IMG/VR virus record: IMGVR_UViG_3300036859_000318
Location: 1 to 40,735 of that record
Length of the DNA stretch: 40,735 bases
Source: a virus
Strand: one strand, 5' to 3'
Shown: positions 30,099-38,735 of the stretch, in pieces
Numbering within the stretch: position 1 is the stretch's first letter
How the letters are laid out: each line of letters begins with the position of its first letter
Made by a program: the position numbers and the translations under genes
The notes under the pieces: generated by a model
Databases searched by the model: none
Told to the model about the DNA's origin: nothing
What the model saw: only the letters and a program-made list of their open reading frames with translations

Positions 30099-30458
30099 TT
30101 AGGCGTCTTCTTCCTCGGCTTCCGGCAATGCCCCGACGACGGGCGGCGCGTCGAATGTCTCGCCGCTCGTCCCCTCGAACGAAAGCGGGCCAACCAACAC
30201 ATCTGGAGGCGAGGCGCCGATGACCTCTGATGCCTCGCGCTCGGCGGCCGGGATGTGATCGCACTTCGGAGCCTCTTCGCCATCGGGCACGTACAGCGCG
30301 CGAACGGCCTCGCACAGAAACGGGTGAAACTCAATGCCGAGCGTGCCGCACGCCCTTTCAGTCGTCGCGAGATTTTCGGCAAGGGATGATCCCCCGGCGT
30401 GGCGATCGTTCACGCCGGGAAGGACTTTGTTGAGGTTGTCGATGTGTAGCTTGCTCAT
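30099..30458 (-). CDS. Small protein downstream of the major capsid gene
   Basis: A 119-aa protein (MSKLHIDNLNKVLPGVNDRH...; LGIEFHPFLCEAVRALYVPD; HIPAAEREASEVIGASPPDV) ending in an acidic Glu-rich tail. AGAGGAAA stands upstream of the ATG at 30458. No family is recognised. Position suggests a capsid or connector accessory. Confidence 0.55.
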   Translation of the reverse strand: MSKLHIDNLNKVLPGVNDRHAGGSSLAENLATTERACGTLGIEFHPFLCEAVRALYVPDGEEAPKCDHIPAAEREASEVIGASPPDVLVGPLSFEGTSGETFDAPPVVGALPEAEEEDA

Positions 30459-30475
30459 GTTTGTTTTCCTCTGCG

Positions 30476-31432
30476 CTACGCGCCCAAATTTCCTAACCAC
30501 CCGTGCGGATCTTGATTGAACGCCACGCCGCGGAAGATCGAGCGCATCTTCATCGAAACCGTGTCGAAGTCGCCCTCTTTGGCAAAGTTGGGCTTCTCTC
30601 TCCACATCCACGTACAGGTGTGGGTATCGGGGTTTCCCAAGAAAAACCCCTTGTTCGCGTTGCCGAGGTACTGATTGATTACGGGCGTGATTGTGTAGTC
30701 GTCGAGCGGGTTGGTGTTGTTGTTGTTCGTGTCCACCTGACCTTTGGTCGCGATGATGTCGCGGAGCCTCATCATGTTGTACGGCGAAACCATCGCGATG
30801 TACGCGTCGTTCATCGGCTGATAGTTGCCGGTGTCGTCAGGGATCGTCGCGTCCGTCGTGATCATGCCCTGCAACTGAATCGCAGAGAGGGACGCGGCGG
30901 TCTGGAGATTACCCCACGTGATCGGCGGGTTTTTCAGCGTGACGTGCGACGCCGAACCGAACGCCAGACCATCGCGACCGAGATACGCCGCAGTGGTAGA
31001 CGTAAAGTTGACGAAGCGGTTCGCGCACTCGATCTCGACGGCCCAATTCGCGGACTTACGAAATCGGCGCGTAACCTCCTGAAACGCGGCAAGACGCGCG
31101 ACGTTGTAGGGGTCTTTCGGCCCTGCGTCCATCAGATCCTTCACGACGTTCTCCGAGACGCGCAGACCAGTCGCCCAATCCTCCGGGTTGATGGTCTGCT
31201 TTTCGCCGAATGCGTAATCATCGTAATCGATCGGTGCCATTTCATCGCCGCGCTTGGTGTGCTTCCCGAACCCGGCGACGCGGTAGCTGATGTACTGGCC
31301 ACGGTCCATGTCCTTGACCTTCATGTACTTCTCGAAAGTCGGCTTTGCCTTTTCCCCTTCGACTTCGTAGACGGAGTCGAGAAGGTCGAAAATTACGGTT
31401 TGCGCTTCGTTTCGTGTCAGAACTTGTGCCAT
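30476..31432 (-). CDS. Major capsid protein
   Basis: A 318-aa protein. It has the expected helical N-terminal arm (MAQVLTRNEAQTVIFDLLDS), an E-loop-like section (KYMKVKDMDRGQYISYRVAG, FGKHTKRGDEMAPIDYDDYA), a long helix region (PYNVARLAAFQEVTRRFRKS, ANWAVEIECANRF), a ligand-binding-type A-domain (PMNDAYIAMVSPYNMMRLRD) and the C-terminal FRGVAFNQDPHGWLGNLG. This is in line with HK97-fold capsid proteins of Mu-like/podophage type. TAGGAGT sits eight bases upstream of the ATG. Placement between scaffold and connector genes supports the call. Confidence 0.85.
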   Translation of the reverse strand: MAQVLTRNEAQTVIFDLLDSVYEVEGEKAKPTFEKYMKVKDMDRGQYISYRVAGFGKHTKRGDEMAPIDYDDYAFGEKQTINPEDWATGLRVSENVVKDLMDAGPKDPYNVARLAAFQEVTRRFRKSANWAVEIECANRFVNFTSTTAAYLGRDGLAFGSASHVTLKNPPITWGNLQTAASLSAIQLQGMITTDATIPDDTGNYQPMNDAYIAMVSPYNMMRLRDIIATKGQVDTNNNNTNPLDDYTITPVINQYLGNANKGFFLGNPDTHTCTWMWREKPNFAKEGDFDTVSMKMRSIFRGVAFNQDPHGWLGNLGA

Positions 31433-31441
31433 TGTTTACTC

Positions 31442-31921
31442 CTACACGTCGCCCTGAATCTTCGAACCGATGACCGAGAACATGACTTCGGCGAGAACAT
31501 CGGCGACATCCCATGCGCTCGTCCATCCCTCGATGACCGCGTTGTATGATGCTGAGGCAGCCGTCGAGATCGACAGCAGCCACGACGACGCCGATTTACT
31601 GATCTGCGCTTTCGCGCCGTTGTGAGACTGCGTGAGCGTTCCGGCGAGAGTGCCGACGTACAGCTTTCCGACTTCGGCAACGTATGCCGAGGAAGTCTTT
31701 GCGCCGTCGCTCGCGCCATTCTGACCGGCGACACGCGCGAAGCCCCAAATCGTTTGCGGGATCGACTCGCCCTCGTGAATAAAGCCGTCCGTCGATTTGA
31801 AGAGCGGCGCGCCCTTCACGAACGTCTGGACCGACGCTTCCAATCCAGTGCGCACGCGCGGCTGTCCGGCGTTTCGATTCGATGGAGAGAAAGGAATGTA
31901 GCTCTTCCCTGTTTGTGCCAT
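31442..31921 (-). CDS. Head decoration-type protein
   Basis: A 159-aa protein (FKSTDGFIHEGESIPQTIWG; YVAEVGKLYVGTLAGTLTQS; AKAQISKSASSWLLSISTAA). Beta-rich, with short turns and small residues, directly upstream of the capsid gene in transcription order, a common place for capsid-stabilising proteins. Its translation start region is nearly identical to that of the capsid gene. Confidence 0.6.
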   Translation of the reverse strand: MAQTGKSYIPFSPSNRNAGQPRVRTGLEASVQTFVKGAPLFKSTDGFIHEGESIPQTIWGFARVAGQNGASDGAKTSSAYVAEVGKLYVGTLAGTLTQSHNGAKAQISKSASSWLLSISTAASASYNAVIEGWTSAWDVADVLAEVMFSVIGSKIQGDV

Positions 31922-31930
31922 TGATTACTC

Positions 31931-32392
31931 CTAGATGTTCGGATTCGACGCAGAATCGGCCGTCGCGATCACCCACAGAATGAACTGAGCGCCCTTGCAA
32001 GCACCCGTTGACGCTGCCGTGGTGATGCGAAATTGCAATCGGTCGCCCTCGGCGAATGTTGATGTGGTGAAGGTGGTTACGCGCGCGGAGGTCGCATCCG
32101 TCAAAGTCTGATCGGCCGCGATAACCACGCTCGTAGTCACGTTGTAAATGTCGCCGCTTGTAGTACCGGTAACGTCATAGGCGAAAACGCTACCCTCGCG
32201 GACAATGCCAGCGAACGGTGCGCGAATCTCGCAAGCGACGCCATCGGTGATATCGGCGGCAAGGTCCGTACCCTGCTGGAATACGAGCGGCACGAGTGCG
32301 CCAAAGAACCCGCCCTTTGAGGGATGGTTAATAACGCCGCCCACGCCGCCTGTTGCAGTTGGGCCAGTGTTGAGGTTTGTCGGTATGGCCAT
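31931..32392 (-). CDS. Beta-rich head protein
   Basis: A 153-aa protein (ADITDGVACEIRAPFAGIVR, EGSVFAYDVTGTTSGDIYNV, TSARVTTFTTSTFAEGDRLQ, FRITTAASTGACKGAQFILW). The alternating strands suggest a beta-sandwich, similar in style to decoration or head-fibre proteins. TAGGAGT precedes the ATG. Exact role unknown. Confidence 0.6.
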   Translation of the reverse strand: MAIPTNLNTGPTATGGVGGVINHPSKGGFFGALVPLVFQQGTDLAADITDGVACEIRAPFAGIVREGSVFAYDVTGTTSGDIYNVTTSVVIAADQTLTDATSARVTTFTTSTFAEGDRLQFRITTAASTGACKGAQFILWVIATADSASNPNI

Positions 32393-32401
32393 GCCTCACT
32401 C

Positions 32402-32899
32402 CTACTTGCGAACCTTGTTGAGCACTTCGCCGCGGCTGTTCTCCACTGCAATTCCGTGGCGTTCAGCATAGGCGATGGCGTCCTCGTTCGCTTCGTTTTT
32501 CGGTTTCTGCGCGGCTTCCTTCGCGATCTGCTCTTCAAGCCAGAGTTCCGCCGGCCGCGCCATGAGATATTGCCCGCCGAGCCCGCGCAGCTTCCCCTCG
32601 GCGTTCCATCCGATCGATTCGCCCTTCTCCACCCAATGCCAACGCTCAGCGGTCCACGCGTCGCGCGTGACGAACGTGAATCCCGAATCGCGGTAGTTAT
32701 CGAGATCGGTCGGATGATTCAAGTCCACCCACGCGAATTGATGACGCTTCGCGGGCTCTTTGGTGAGGTACACGTCCGCCGTGCCATCCTTGTGCCCTAC
32801 GTTCATGTGCATCATGTTGTTGATCGGCTGTTGAGCACGCGACCACGTAGGCGGAAGGTTTAGGGCAACGTCCCCGTAATTTTGGTAGTTTGCTGACAT
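32402..32899 (-). CDS. Head-cluster protein of unknown function
   Basis: A 165-aa protein. The N-terminus is NYQNYGDVALNLPPTWSRAQ; the middle has the Trp/Asp-rich AWVDLNHPTDLDNYRDSGFT, FVTRDAWTAERWHWVEKGES and LMARPAELWLEEQIAKEAAQ; the C-terminus is a charged helix. The pattern of Gyv.....W........W...g....g.g..LM.rpee.w.e is common in phage head operons. No enzymatic motif. It lies between scaffold and decoration genes. Confidence 0.6.
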   Translation of the reverse strand: MSANYQNYGDVALNLPPTWSRAQQPINNMMHMNVGHKDGTADVYLTKEPAKRHQFAWVDLNHPTDLDNYRDSGFTFVTRDAWTAERWHWVEKGESIGWNAEGKLRGLGGQYLMARPAELWLEEQIAKEAAQKPKNEANEDAIAYAERHGIAVENSRGEVLNKVRK

Positions 32900-32902
32900 C
32901 GG

Positions 32903-33865
32903 CTATTTCCTTTTCGTTTGCTTCTCGATCATCTTCGCGATGACTTTCGGATCGTCAGAGAGAGCGCGCAATGCTTCCAAACGCTCCTCGGAGATCGGTG
33001 TCGTTTGGATTTGCTGAACAGGCGGTGCTGGCCTCGCGCTACCCGGAGGCGTTTGCGCTACCGGAGGCGCGGCGATGACGACGGGAGGCGTTGGCGAGGA
33101 ATTCGGTTTCCCGAAAATTTGCTCGGCTGCTTCCATGTACGCATCGGCGCTGAAGAGCGCTTGCGGGTTGCCGTCCGTGATGATAGGGATGAGGTAGTTA
33201 GCGCGAATCTTCGCGGTTTTCTCATCCATCCCATACGCGGCCTGCATCTTTGATACGGCGGCGTCATAAGCCATCGTTCCAGCTTGGCGCACGCGCGCCT
33301 CGTGCTGTTCCGCCGATGACTGCTCGCGGTACTGTCCGAGGTTGGCCTGCACGATCTGCTGCGCTCGTTCATCATTGATTTCAGTGATGAGTCGGAGCGC
33401 TTCTGCCGGATCGTCGTGCCAGAGCTGTTGCGCTCGCACGTAGCGCGGGTCCGGCGTATTCGCCTGCTGTTCGCCGCGCTGCACATAGTCACGAATCGCG
33501 GCATCGGCTACCTGACGGGTGCGCACTTCGTCCAACTGCTCGCGGAGTGTGCGTAGCTCCTGCTCGGTTTTCGATTTGTATGTGTCGTGATGCGTGCGTA
33601 ATTCCTTGTACGATTTCAGGGCTTCAGCTACCGGCTTGCCCTTGAAATACTCGTTGTCTACGTCATCGCCGAACTTGACATCCTTCCAGTTCACTGGAGG
33701 TTGAGCCGGTTCTGGTGCGGGCGTAGCAGCTACCTCGGGTTGGATCTCTGGCTTTGTTTCGCCGCGGATGTCCCTAACTTTGTTTTCGAGCCAGTCGTCG
33801 AGATTCGCGGTGTCAGGCTTGCTGACTACCGGTTCCGCCGCCGCTGGCGCTTGACTAGTGCTCAC
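32903..33865 (-). CDS. Scaffolding protein
   Basis: A 320-aa protein with the usual features: Pro/Ala-rich acidic start (PEIQPEVAATPAPEPAQPPV), a long coiled coil (LKSYKELRTHHDTYKSKTEQ, ELRTLREQLDEVRTRQVADA), helical Gln/Glu/Ala-rich middle, a Pro-rich linker and a C-terminal basic helix (VIAKMIEKQTKRK) of the type that binds capsid protein. Position between portal and capsid supports assembly scaffolding. No protease domain is seen. Confidence 0.75.
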   Translation of the reverse strand: MSTSQAPAAAEPVVSKPDTANLDDWLENKVRDIRGETKPEIQPEVAATPAPEPAQPPVNWKDVKFGDDVDNEYFKGKPVAEALKSYKELRTHHDTYKSKTEQELRTLREQLDEVRTRQVADAAIRDYVQRGEQQANTPDPRYVRAQQLWHDDPAEALRLITEINDERAQQIVQANLGQYREQSSAEQHEARVRQAGTMAYDAAVSKMQAAYGMDEKTAKIRANYLIPIITDGNPQALFSADAYMEAAEQIFGKPNSSPTPPVVIAAPPVAQTPPGSARPAPPVQQIQTTPISEERLEALRALSDDPKVIAKMIEKQTKRK

Positions 33866-33866
33866 G

Positions 33867-33953
33867 TTATTGCTCCTTCACTTCGTTAATCGTGCGCTCG
33901 ATCAACGCGAGCGCTTCTTCGAATCCTTCTGCGATCAATGTCTCTCTCGTCAT
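33867..33953 (-). CDS. 28-aa helical miniprotein after the portal gene
   Basis: MTRETLIAEGFEEALALIER then TINEVKEQ. A single amphipathic helix with the ETLIAEGFEEALA.I pattern that recurs in tiny phage proteins near portal genes. It lies 13 bases after the portal stop with a G-rich possible ribosome site. The frame continues upstream into the portal gene, but that part is not needed. Confidence 0.45.
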   Translation of the reverse strand: MTRETLIAEGFEEALALIERTINEVKEQ

Positions 33954-33966
33954 TCCCCATTCATCC

Positions 33967-36120
33967 TCACTGGATGAGTCCTTCGCCGCCTTGTACGCTC
34001 GCCGTCTCAGCCGCGCCACCACCCGGAGGAATAGGCGGTTGCTCAGGAGGCTGTGGCGGTCCTCCTGGAGGGGGTTCGACTCCGGGTCCGGGCTGAACTC
34101 CTCCGGCGTTGGGAGCTTGATTCTGAGCATTCATCGCCTCCATCTGCTGACTCACGGCGTTTGCTTCCTCTGCCATCGCGTTTACGGACTTCGCCAAATC
34201 AAACTTGTCTTTGTCGGTTCGCGTCTGCGAAATGATCTTGTCAAAAAGGGTCTGTCCCGCTTCGACGATGCGCACAGCGAGCGCCCGCGCGGCAGGCGTC
34301 GCCTCCGGATTCATGATGAGCGGACCCGCAACCGTCGCGACGAATTGCGTATATGTTTGCCACGTGTTGAGCGCGAGGAGGTTCTGATCGAACTCGTGCT
34401 CCTTCGCGAGCATTTCGTCCGCAGCCGTGAGCGAGATTCGGAAGTTCTTAGAAATGTCGCCCATCGGGTAGCGAAACGGAATCTCGATGTACGCCTGTGT
34501 TTCGGGATCGCGCGTCGGGATGACTTGCCCCATCGGTTCAAACTGACGACGCGTCGCGAGGTCGAGCCGAATCAGCCGCACCGTGAAATCGTTGATGTTG
34601 CGCAGGAATGTGATTAGCTGCTGGAGTCCTTGCGTGAGGATCTGCGAAACGGTCTGCGCGGGCGTGCGGCCGGGAACGTCCTCTCCCGATTCCATCGCGG
34701 ACATGTTCTGCGCTTCGCGCAGCCATGAGCGGAACAGATTGATGAGCGGCGCGAGGGAGTAGTGCTCTTCGCCGAGGCGCGCAGTTCCCCATTCTTTCTC
34801 AAAGATCGCGCCGATGCCGTCGCCCGCGTGCAGTTTGCGTTTGCCGCCCTGTAATGCCGCATCCGCCGGGGAATCCGGATCAAACCAATACAGCGGCACG
34901 TTCGCGTGCATCGCGGACTTAATTTCCGCGTGCGTCATGAACGTAATGACCTTCTGAAACCACTTGGAAATCGAAGTTGTCGAGCTTCCCGTGTCGCTGT
35001 GCGCGTCCCGCATCTGATGACATGATGCGTACGGCCGAAGTTGATCATCCCGATAGTTGCGGTAGCAGTTCAACAGCCGATTGGAAGCGCGATGGAACTC
35101 CCCCAATAGGGACACGCGGCGCACGCGCTTCTGCCCATTCGCGTCCTTGAACTTCAGCCAGCGATAGAGCCAGACGAGACGGACATCGATGCAGTTTTTC
35201 GGCGTCTGCTGAATCTTGCCCTGTGTCGTCTGCTCGGCGTTCTTCTGTTCTTCCGGTCGCGGGTCGGTGACCATATCGGCGAGCTTCTTATAGTCCTTCT
35301 CTTCGATGAGAAAGTGCTCGCCCGAATGACACTGCGCTGAGAACTTCGACGGCGACGGCGCGAGGCGTTCAAGCATCCACTCGCATTCATCGAGGTCTGT
35401 TTCGTGGACGCGCTTCAGGATGTTGAAGTACGGGATGCCGTACCACTTCACCGCGCTTGCGCTCGCGTCGATCTCTTCCTTGTCATTGAGATCGAGGAAT
35501 ACACCCTTCACTTTCGGCTGATACGCGGTCTGCACGTCAGTCTCGTAGCAGACTTTCGCGTAACCAACGGAGACAATCGAAGCATCGTCGATCGCCTCTT
35601 TTACGATCCGCGGGAAGTTCACGAGTTCGCGCAGAACGTAATCGTATCCCTGTTCAAGGTAATACGAGGCGTCCTCGGAAGACTTCGGAACGACCATCGG
35701 AACGTCAACAGGCGCACCCGTCTGCGGATCTTGTGCGGAGAACGGAACGATGAGCGGATACTCATCCTTGAAATACGGCTCAAACGACGCCAGCGGTTTC
35801 GGCCGCATGATCGTGTTATATAGCCATGCGCTTTGCTGATCGACCGCGATGCGAGTAACCGGAGCGGGCAGGATCGGCGTCTCGCCGTCGATCGAATCGA
35901 TTTTCGCGGCCTTGTAGACCGCGAGATTTTCTGCGGCATCGGCGTAGAGTGATTTGTATTCACCTTCCGCAAGTTCGATTTCCGCCGCGAGCCATTGCTC
36001 GATTGCTTTCTGCTCCTTCTCGGAAGGAATGAAGCGCAGATATCCCCGCTCATCCGGTTCGAACTTCCCGGAATCCTTGTCAAGCTTAAGCGCTCGCGAT
36101 ACCTGATCTTCGTCGCCCAT
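33967..36120 (-). CDS. Portal protein
   Basis: A 717-aa protein, within the size range of podovirus portals (P22 type, 700-730 aa). The head-to-tail dodecamer subunit shows an early wing-like part (IEQWLAAEIELAEGEYKSLY; VTRIAVDQQSAWLYNTIMRP), a segment with YVLRELVNFPRIVKEAIDDA, the stem-region pattern (DVRLVWLYRWLKF; VSLLGEFHRASNRLLNCYRN), and a long C-terminal helical section with an LTQGLQQLITFLRNINDFTV helix, followed by a Pro/Gln-rich tail. It is next to the large terminase gene, as in typical packaging modules. The call rests on length, order and helices. Confidence 0.8.
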   Translation of the reverse strand: MGDEDQVSRALKLDKDSGKFEPDERGYLRFIPSEKEQKAIEQWLAAEIELAEGEYKSLYADAAENLAVYKAAKIDSIDGETPILPAPVTRIAVDQQSAWLYNTIMRPKPLASFEPYFKDEYPLIVPFSAQDPQTGAPVDVPMVVPKSSEDASYYLEQGYDYVLRELVNFPRIVKEAIDDASIVSVGYAKVCYETDVQTAYQPKVKGVFLDLNDKEEIDASASAVKWYGIPYFNILKRVHETDLDECEWMLERLAPSPSKFSAQCHSGEHFLIEEKDYKKLADMVTDPRPEEQKNAEQTTQGKIQQTPKNCIDVRLVWLYRWLKFKDANGQKRVRRVSLLGEFHRASNRLLNCYRNYRDDQLRPYASCHQMRDAHSDTGSSTTSISKWFQKVITFMTHAEIKSAMHANVPLYWFDPDSPADAALQGGKRKLHAGDGIGAIFEKEWGTARLGEEHYSLAPLINLFRSWLREAQNMSAMESGEDVPGRTPAQTVSQILTQGLQQLITFLRNINDFTVRLIRLDLATRRQFEPMGQVIPTRDPETQAYIEIPFRYPMGDISKNFRISLTAADEMLAKEHEFDQNLLALNTWQTYTQFVATVAGPLIMNPEATPAARALAVRIVEAGQTLFDKIISQTRTDKDKFDLAKSVNAMAEEANAVSQQMEAMNAQNQAPNAGGVQPGPGVEPPPGGPPQPPEQPPIPPGGGAAETASVQGGEGLIQ

Positions 36121-36212
36121 GAAATCTCTACTCGTCCCGCCTCACGTCATCAACGGCCCCATCGTTCCCGCTTTCCCGCTGACCGGAGTCGGAGACGGGG
36201 CGAGTACAAACT

Positions 36213-38144
36213 TCACGCGACAAGTGGCACCCCCAACGCAGGATCAACGGAGCGGCGATACGCTGCCGCCTGAGCGCGAATCTGGCGCGCTTGCTCCTCT
36301 TGCTCCTCTTTCGATTTGCGACGCCTCAGGACCGCTGGAGCCATGCTCAGCGCATCGGGAATCCCGTTCTTCTCTTTCGGCACACCGCGGACCTTCTTCA
36401 ACTCGTCACGCGTCGCCTGCCCGCCCTCGGACGGATCGAGGAGGAAGCGATGCATCTTCAGCGGCTCCCCGAGTCCGGCTTTCATGCGGGAGAGTTTCGT
36501 CGCGTTGCGATGCTGCACGGGCTCGAAACGGTTGCGGATGCGGCGCAGTCGCTTGTCCGTCTTCATGAGATTTTTGATCACGGCGTCCTGATACGCGCCG
36601 TTGTCGAAGCCCCATACGCGCGGTTTGTAGCGCGCGTCGAGTTCAAGGACAGCCTCCACCCACCCGTCAAGCCCGGTCGTGTCGGACAGCGTATGCAGCT
36701 CCATCATCACCATGTCCGAATCCGCGCCGACGATGGACGCGGCCCAGTTGTTGCCGCCATCCTCCCACGCTGGATCAAGTACGCCGACGCGATCGAGATG
36801 CACCCACGGATCGTGAATAACGATCTTTCCGAGCGTTCGCCAGTCACTCCACGTGCGGAAGTTTTCACCCTTCGGAGGCTCGATGCGCTTACCGGCTAAC
36901 CGCGCGTCCTTGTCTCCGTAAACTGGATATCCTTCCTTGTCGCGCTTGTACCGCGCCACCAGGAACCGCTCCTTGAACTCGGCATGTTTCGCGGCCTTCG
37001 GGTGTTCGTATGGACCCATCCACCACCGGTCCCGATCGTCCACGATTGCGGCCGGGAAGATTCGCGCGCCGCCTGCGCCGGGATCGAGTAGGTAATTGCA
37101 GCGCCACGTTTTTGCGCCGTCCGCGTCGGATTCATCGGAGAGTACGGAATCCTGAAGCTGCTGGATCTTCGCCGCCGGATACAACTTAGGAAGCGTCGGC
37201 GTGCCTCGCTGGAGGATGTTGACCACTTCGCCATCGTGTACCTCGATCGGGACGCGGATAGTGAGGCAGGCGCGCGCTCGCGCCCCACTCGTGAGCCACG
37301 TGTCATCATCATCATCGTCCCATTTGTTACCCTCGTGCCGCCTTCGAATGCGGCTCATTGGCATGAAGAATCCAGTCATACTTTTGAGCCAACCGTGCAC
37401 GCCGGGAAGCGCGACCGGCGTCGCGTTGCCACCTTCGCCGCCGACGACGAGATCGTTAACCCACCACACATCGTAGTGCGCGGCGATGTCTTTGGATTTG
37501 TACCCGCCAGCTTGAATTGTCGTCTGCGGCGATGGGATGTTGCGACCGCCGAGCGTGATGTGTTTCATGGTCACTTGCTCGTTGAGCTTCCCCGGCGGGA
37601 GTCGTTCCGGGAAGAGGTCGCGATACGTCCCGGAGAGAATCGTCGCGGCGATCTGCTCGCAGAACTCCCACGCTTTCTCATCGATCGCGTGAATGATTCG
37701 CGCGGTGGAATTCGGATTGTTCGTCGCGGTGAAGGTTGCGCCGCCGTGCGTTACTACGGATGATTTGAAGGTGCCGCGCGACCACCGGAACGAAACCCAA
37801 TCGAGCGCTTCGTCAACTAGTTGACGATCTCGTGAAATCAGAATGTCCCGTATCGCGAATTCCTTTCGGAACTGATCGATCACGTACGACTCGAATCCGG
37901 ACTGCGTGAGTACCCAGATGAGTTTATCCGTCGATCCCGTCGCCGCGTAGCTGAGCGGCATGTGATACTCGGGAATGAGATCCGTGTGACCGGCGACGAT
38001 CTCCGTGAAAGCGTAGGAATCGGCGAGCAGGAATGCCTTCAGCCTCTCCATCCCGTCAGTCGAAAGCGCGTGCCGCTGAGCTGGAGAGCCCACGACTTCT
38101 TTCGCGTTGGCGATGTCGTCAAGATGGCTCTGTATGCTGGACAT
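36213..38144 (-). CDS. terL: Terminase large subunit
   Basis: A 643-aa DNA-packaging motor and nuclease. SRGTFKSSVVTHGGA (about 122-136) is the ATP-binding loop, with Lys-Ser as in deviant Walker A sites; nearby NNPNSTARIIHAI is typical of phage TerL. Walker B seems to be DVWWVNDLVV (225-234). The nuclease part shows VGVLDPAWEDGGNN (about 455), VWGFDNGAYQ (about 511) and GIPDALSMAP (about 595), the acidic triad positions of RNase H-like nucleases. A six-Asp run (KWDDDDDDTW) is found in the middle. GGGAG lies seven bases before the ATG, which overlaps the upstream gene by 26 bases. Confidence 0.85.
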   Translation of the reverse strand: MSSIQSHLDDIANAKEVVGSPAQRHALSTDGMERLKAFLLADSYAFTEIVAGHTDLIPEYHMPLSYAATGSTDKLIWVLTQSGFESYVIDQFRKEFAIRDILISRDRQLVDEALDWVSFRWSRGTFKSSVVTHGGATFTATNNPNSTARIIHAIDEKAWEFCEQIAATILSGTYRDLFPERLPPGKLNEQVTMKHITLGGRNIPSPQTTIQAGGYKSKDIAAHYDVWWVNDLVVGGEGGNATPVALPGVHGWLKSMTGFFMPMSRIRRRHEGNKWDDDDDDTWLTSGARARACLTIRVPIEVHDGEVVNILQRGTPTLPKLYPAAKIQQLQDSVLSDESDADGAKTWRCNYLLDPGAGGARIFPAAIVDDRDRWWMGPYEHPKAAKHAEFKERFLVARYKRDKEGYPVYGDKDARLAGKRIEPPKGENFRTWSDWRTLGKIVIHDPWVHLDRVGVLDPAWEDGGNNWAASIVGADSDMVMMELHTLSDTTGLDGWVEAVLELDARYKPRVWGFDNGAYQDAVIKNLMKTDKRLRRIRNRFEPVQHRNATKLSRMKAGLGEPLKMHRFLLDPSEGGQATRDELKKVRGVPKEKNGIPDALSMAPAVLRRRKSKEEQEEQARQIRAQAAAYRRSVDPALGVPLVA

Positions 38145-38490
38145 TGATCGCTCCCGGCAGGAGTCCGGCGTGCTCGTATTTTTTAGCGAAGGCGGTCAGG
38201 CGCGTGATCGTTGCATCGGAAATGATGACGTGCGTTGTCGTGGTGCCGCCCTCCAGCTTCAGGCGTTTCGGCGCCTCTGATGCGGTGAACTTCGCGGCCC
38301 ACGTCGTCAAGGATTTGTGAATCTCGATGAGTTGATCGATGGAGACTTCGCCCTGCCCGCATGATTCACACCGTACCTGTTGCGCTTCCATAACGCGGTC
38401 GATCAGGCCGTTCGTCAGGGCGATCGACCTTTCGAAAACGCTGCGGATCTGCTCGACGGCTTGCTCCTCGGGCGTGGGTTTTCGTGCCAT
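38119..38490 (-). CDS. Putative terminase small subunit
   Basis: A 123-aa protein and first gene of the late operon, directly before terL and overlapping it by 26 bases. N-terminal helices (TPEEQAVEQIRSVFERSIAL, TNGLIDRVMEAQQ) are followed by a CESCG pair, a further helix (SIDQLIEIHKSLTTWAAKFT) and a helix near the end. TerS proteins are small helical DNA-binding oligomers, so place and composition agree, but no clear HTH is seen and CxxC is not a usual feature. Called by context. Confidence 0.5.
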   Translation of the reverse strand: MARKPTPEEQAVEQIRSVFERSIALTNGLIDRVMEAQQVRCESCGQGEVSIDQLIEIHKSLTTWAAKFTASEAPKRLKLEGGTTTTHVIISDATITRLTAFAKKYEHAGLLPGAINVQHTEPS

Positions 38491-38548
38491 CGCGCGCGAG
38501 TGTGCGGCCTTCTGCTTTTCAAAGTCAAGTAGTTTACCGGTTCAAGCT

Positions 38549-38565
38549 TTCGTTACGGTAACGAA
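38549..38565. promoter_or_regulatory. 17-nt perfect palindrome (operator candidate)
   Basis: TTCGTTACGGTAACGAA: eight-base arms around one central G. It lies in the only sizeable divergent gap, between the late operon and the 38586 operon, and just upstream of an extended -10 on the plus strand. A dimeric repressor or activator bound here could control both directions. Confidence 0.6.
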
Positions 38566-38568
38566 TTG

Positions 38569-38577
38569 TGGTAGGAT
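38569..38577 (+). promoter_or_regulatory. Extended -10 promoter for the co-chaperonin operon, possibly leaderless
   Basis: TGGTAGGAT: a -10 with four of six consensus bases and the TGn extension, but no good -35, where the palindrome sits instead. The ATG at 38586 begins eight bases after the -10, so the message may be leaderless. Confidence 0.5.
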
Positions 38578-38585
38578 GGGTGCCC

Positions 38586-38735
38586 ATGAAAACTCAGAGC
38601 ACGTACGTTGAAACGCCTGACTTCGTGAAGCATCCGACCGCGAGATATGCATGTGGCGACGAGGGCTCCTGCTACACGTCGTACACGCACAAATCGAATG
38701 TGGTTGATTACATCATGCATCAGGTGACGAGATGA
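38586..38735 (+). CDS. 49-aa first gene of the right-hand plus-strand operon
   Basis: A small protein (MKTQSTYVETPDFVKHPTAR, then YACGDEGSCYTSYTHKSNVV). No Shine-Dalgarno site precedes the ATG; its stop overlaps the next ATG as ATGA. Two Cys six residues apart may or may not bind metal. No family is recognised. Confidence 0.5.
   Translation: MKTQSTYVETPDFVKHPTARYACGDEGSCYTSYTHKSNVVDYIMHQVTR

Noticed and set aside
33954-34130. Extension of the 28-aa gene to 87 aa
   Set aside because: The extension lies entirely within the portal coding region in another frame and is basic and Arg-rich, as expected for a shadow.
37301-37320. CAT/GAT trinucleotide run as a possible CRISPR-like or regulatory repeat
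   Set aside because: It is short, inside terL and explained by the six-Asp codon run; no CRISPR array was found in the window.
38500-38528. Late promoter candidate on the minus strand (TTGACT with 17-base spacer)
   Set aside because: The -10 would be GCACAC, which does not match; the late promoter cannot be assigned with confidence.
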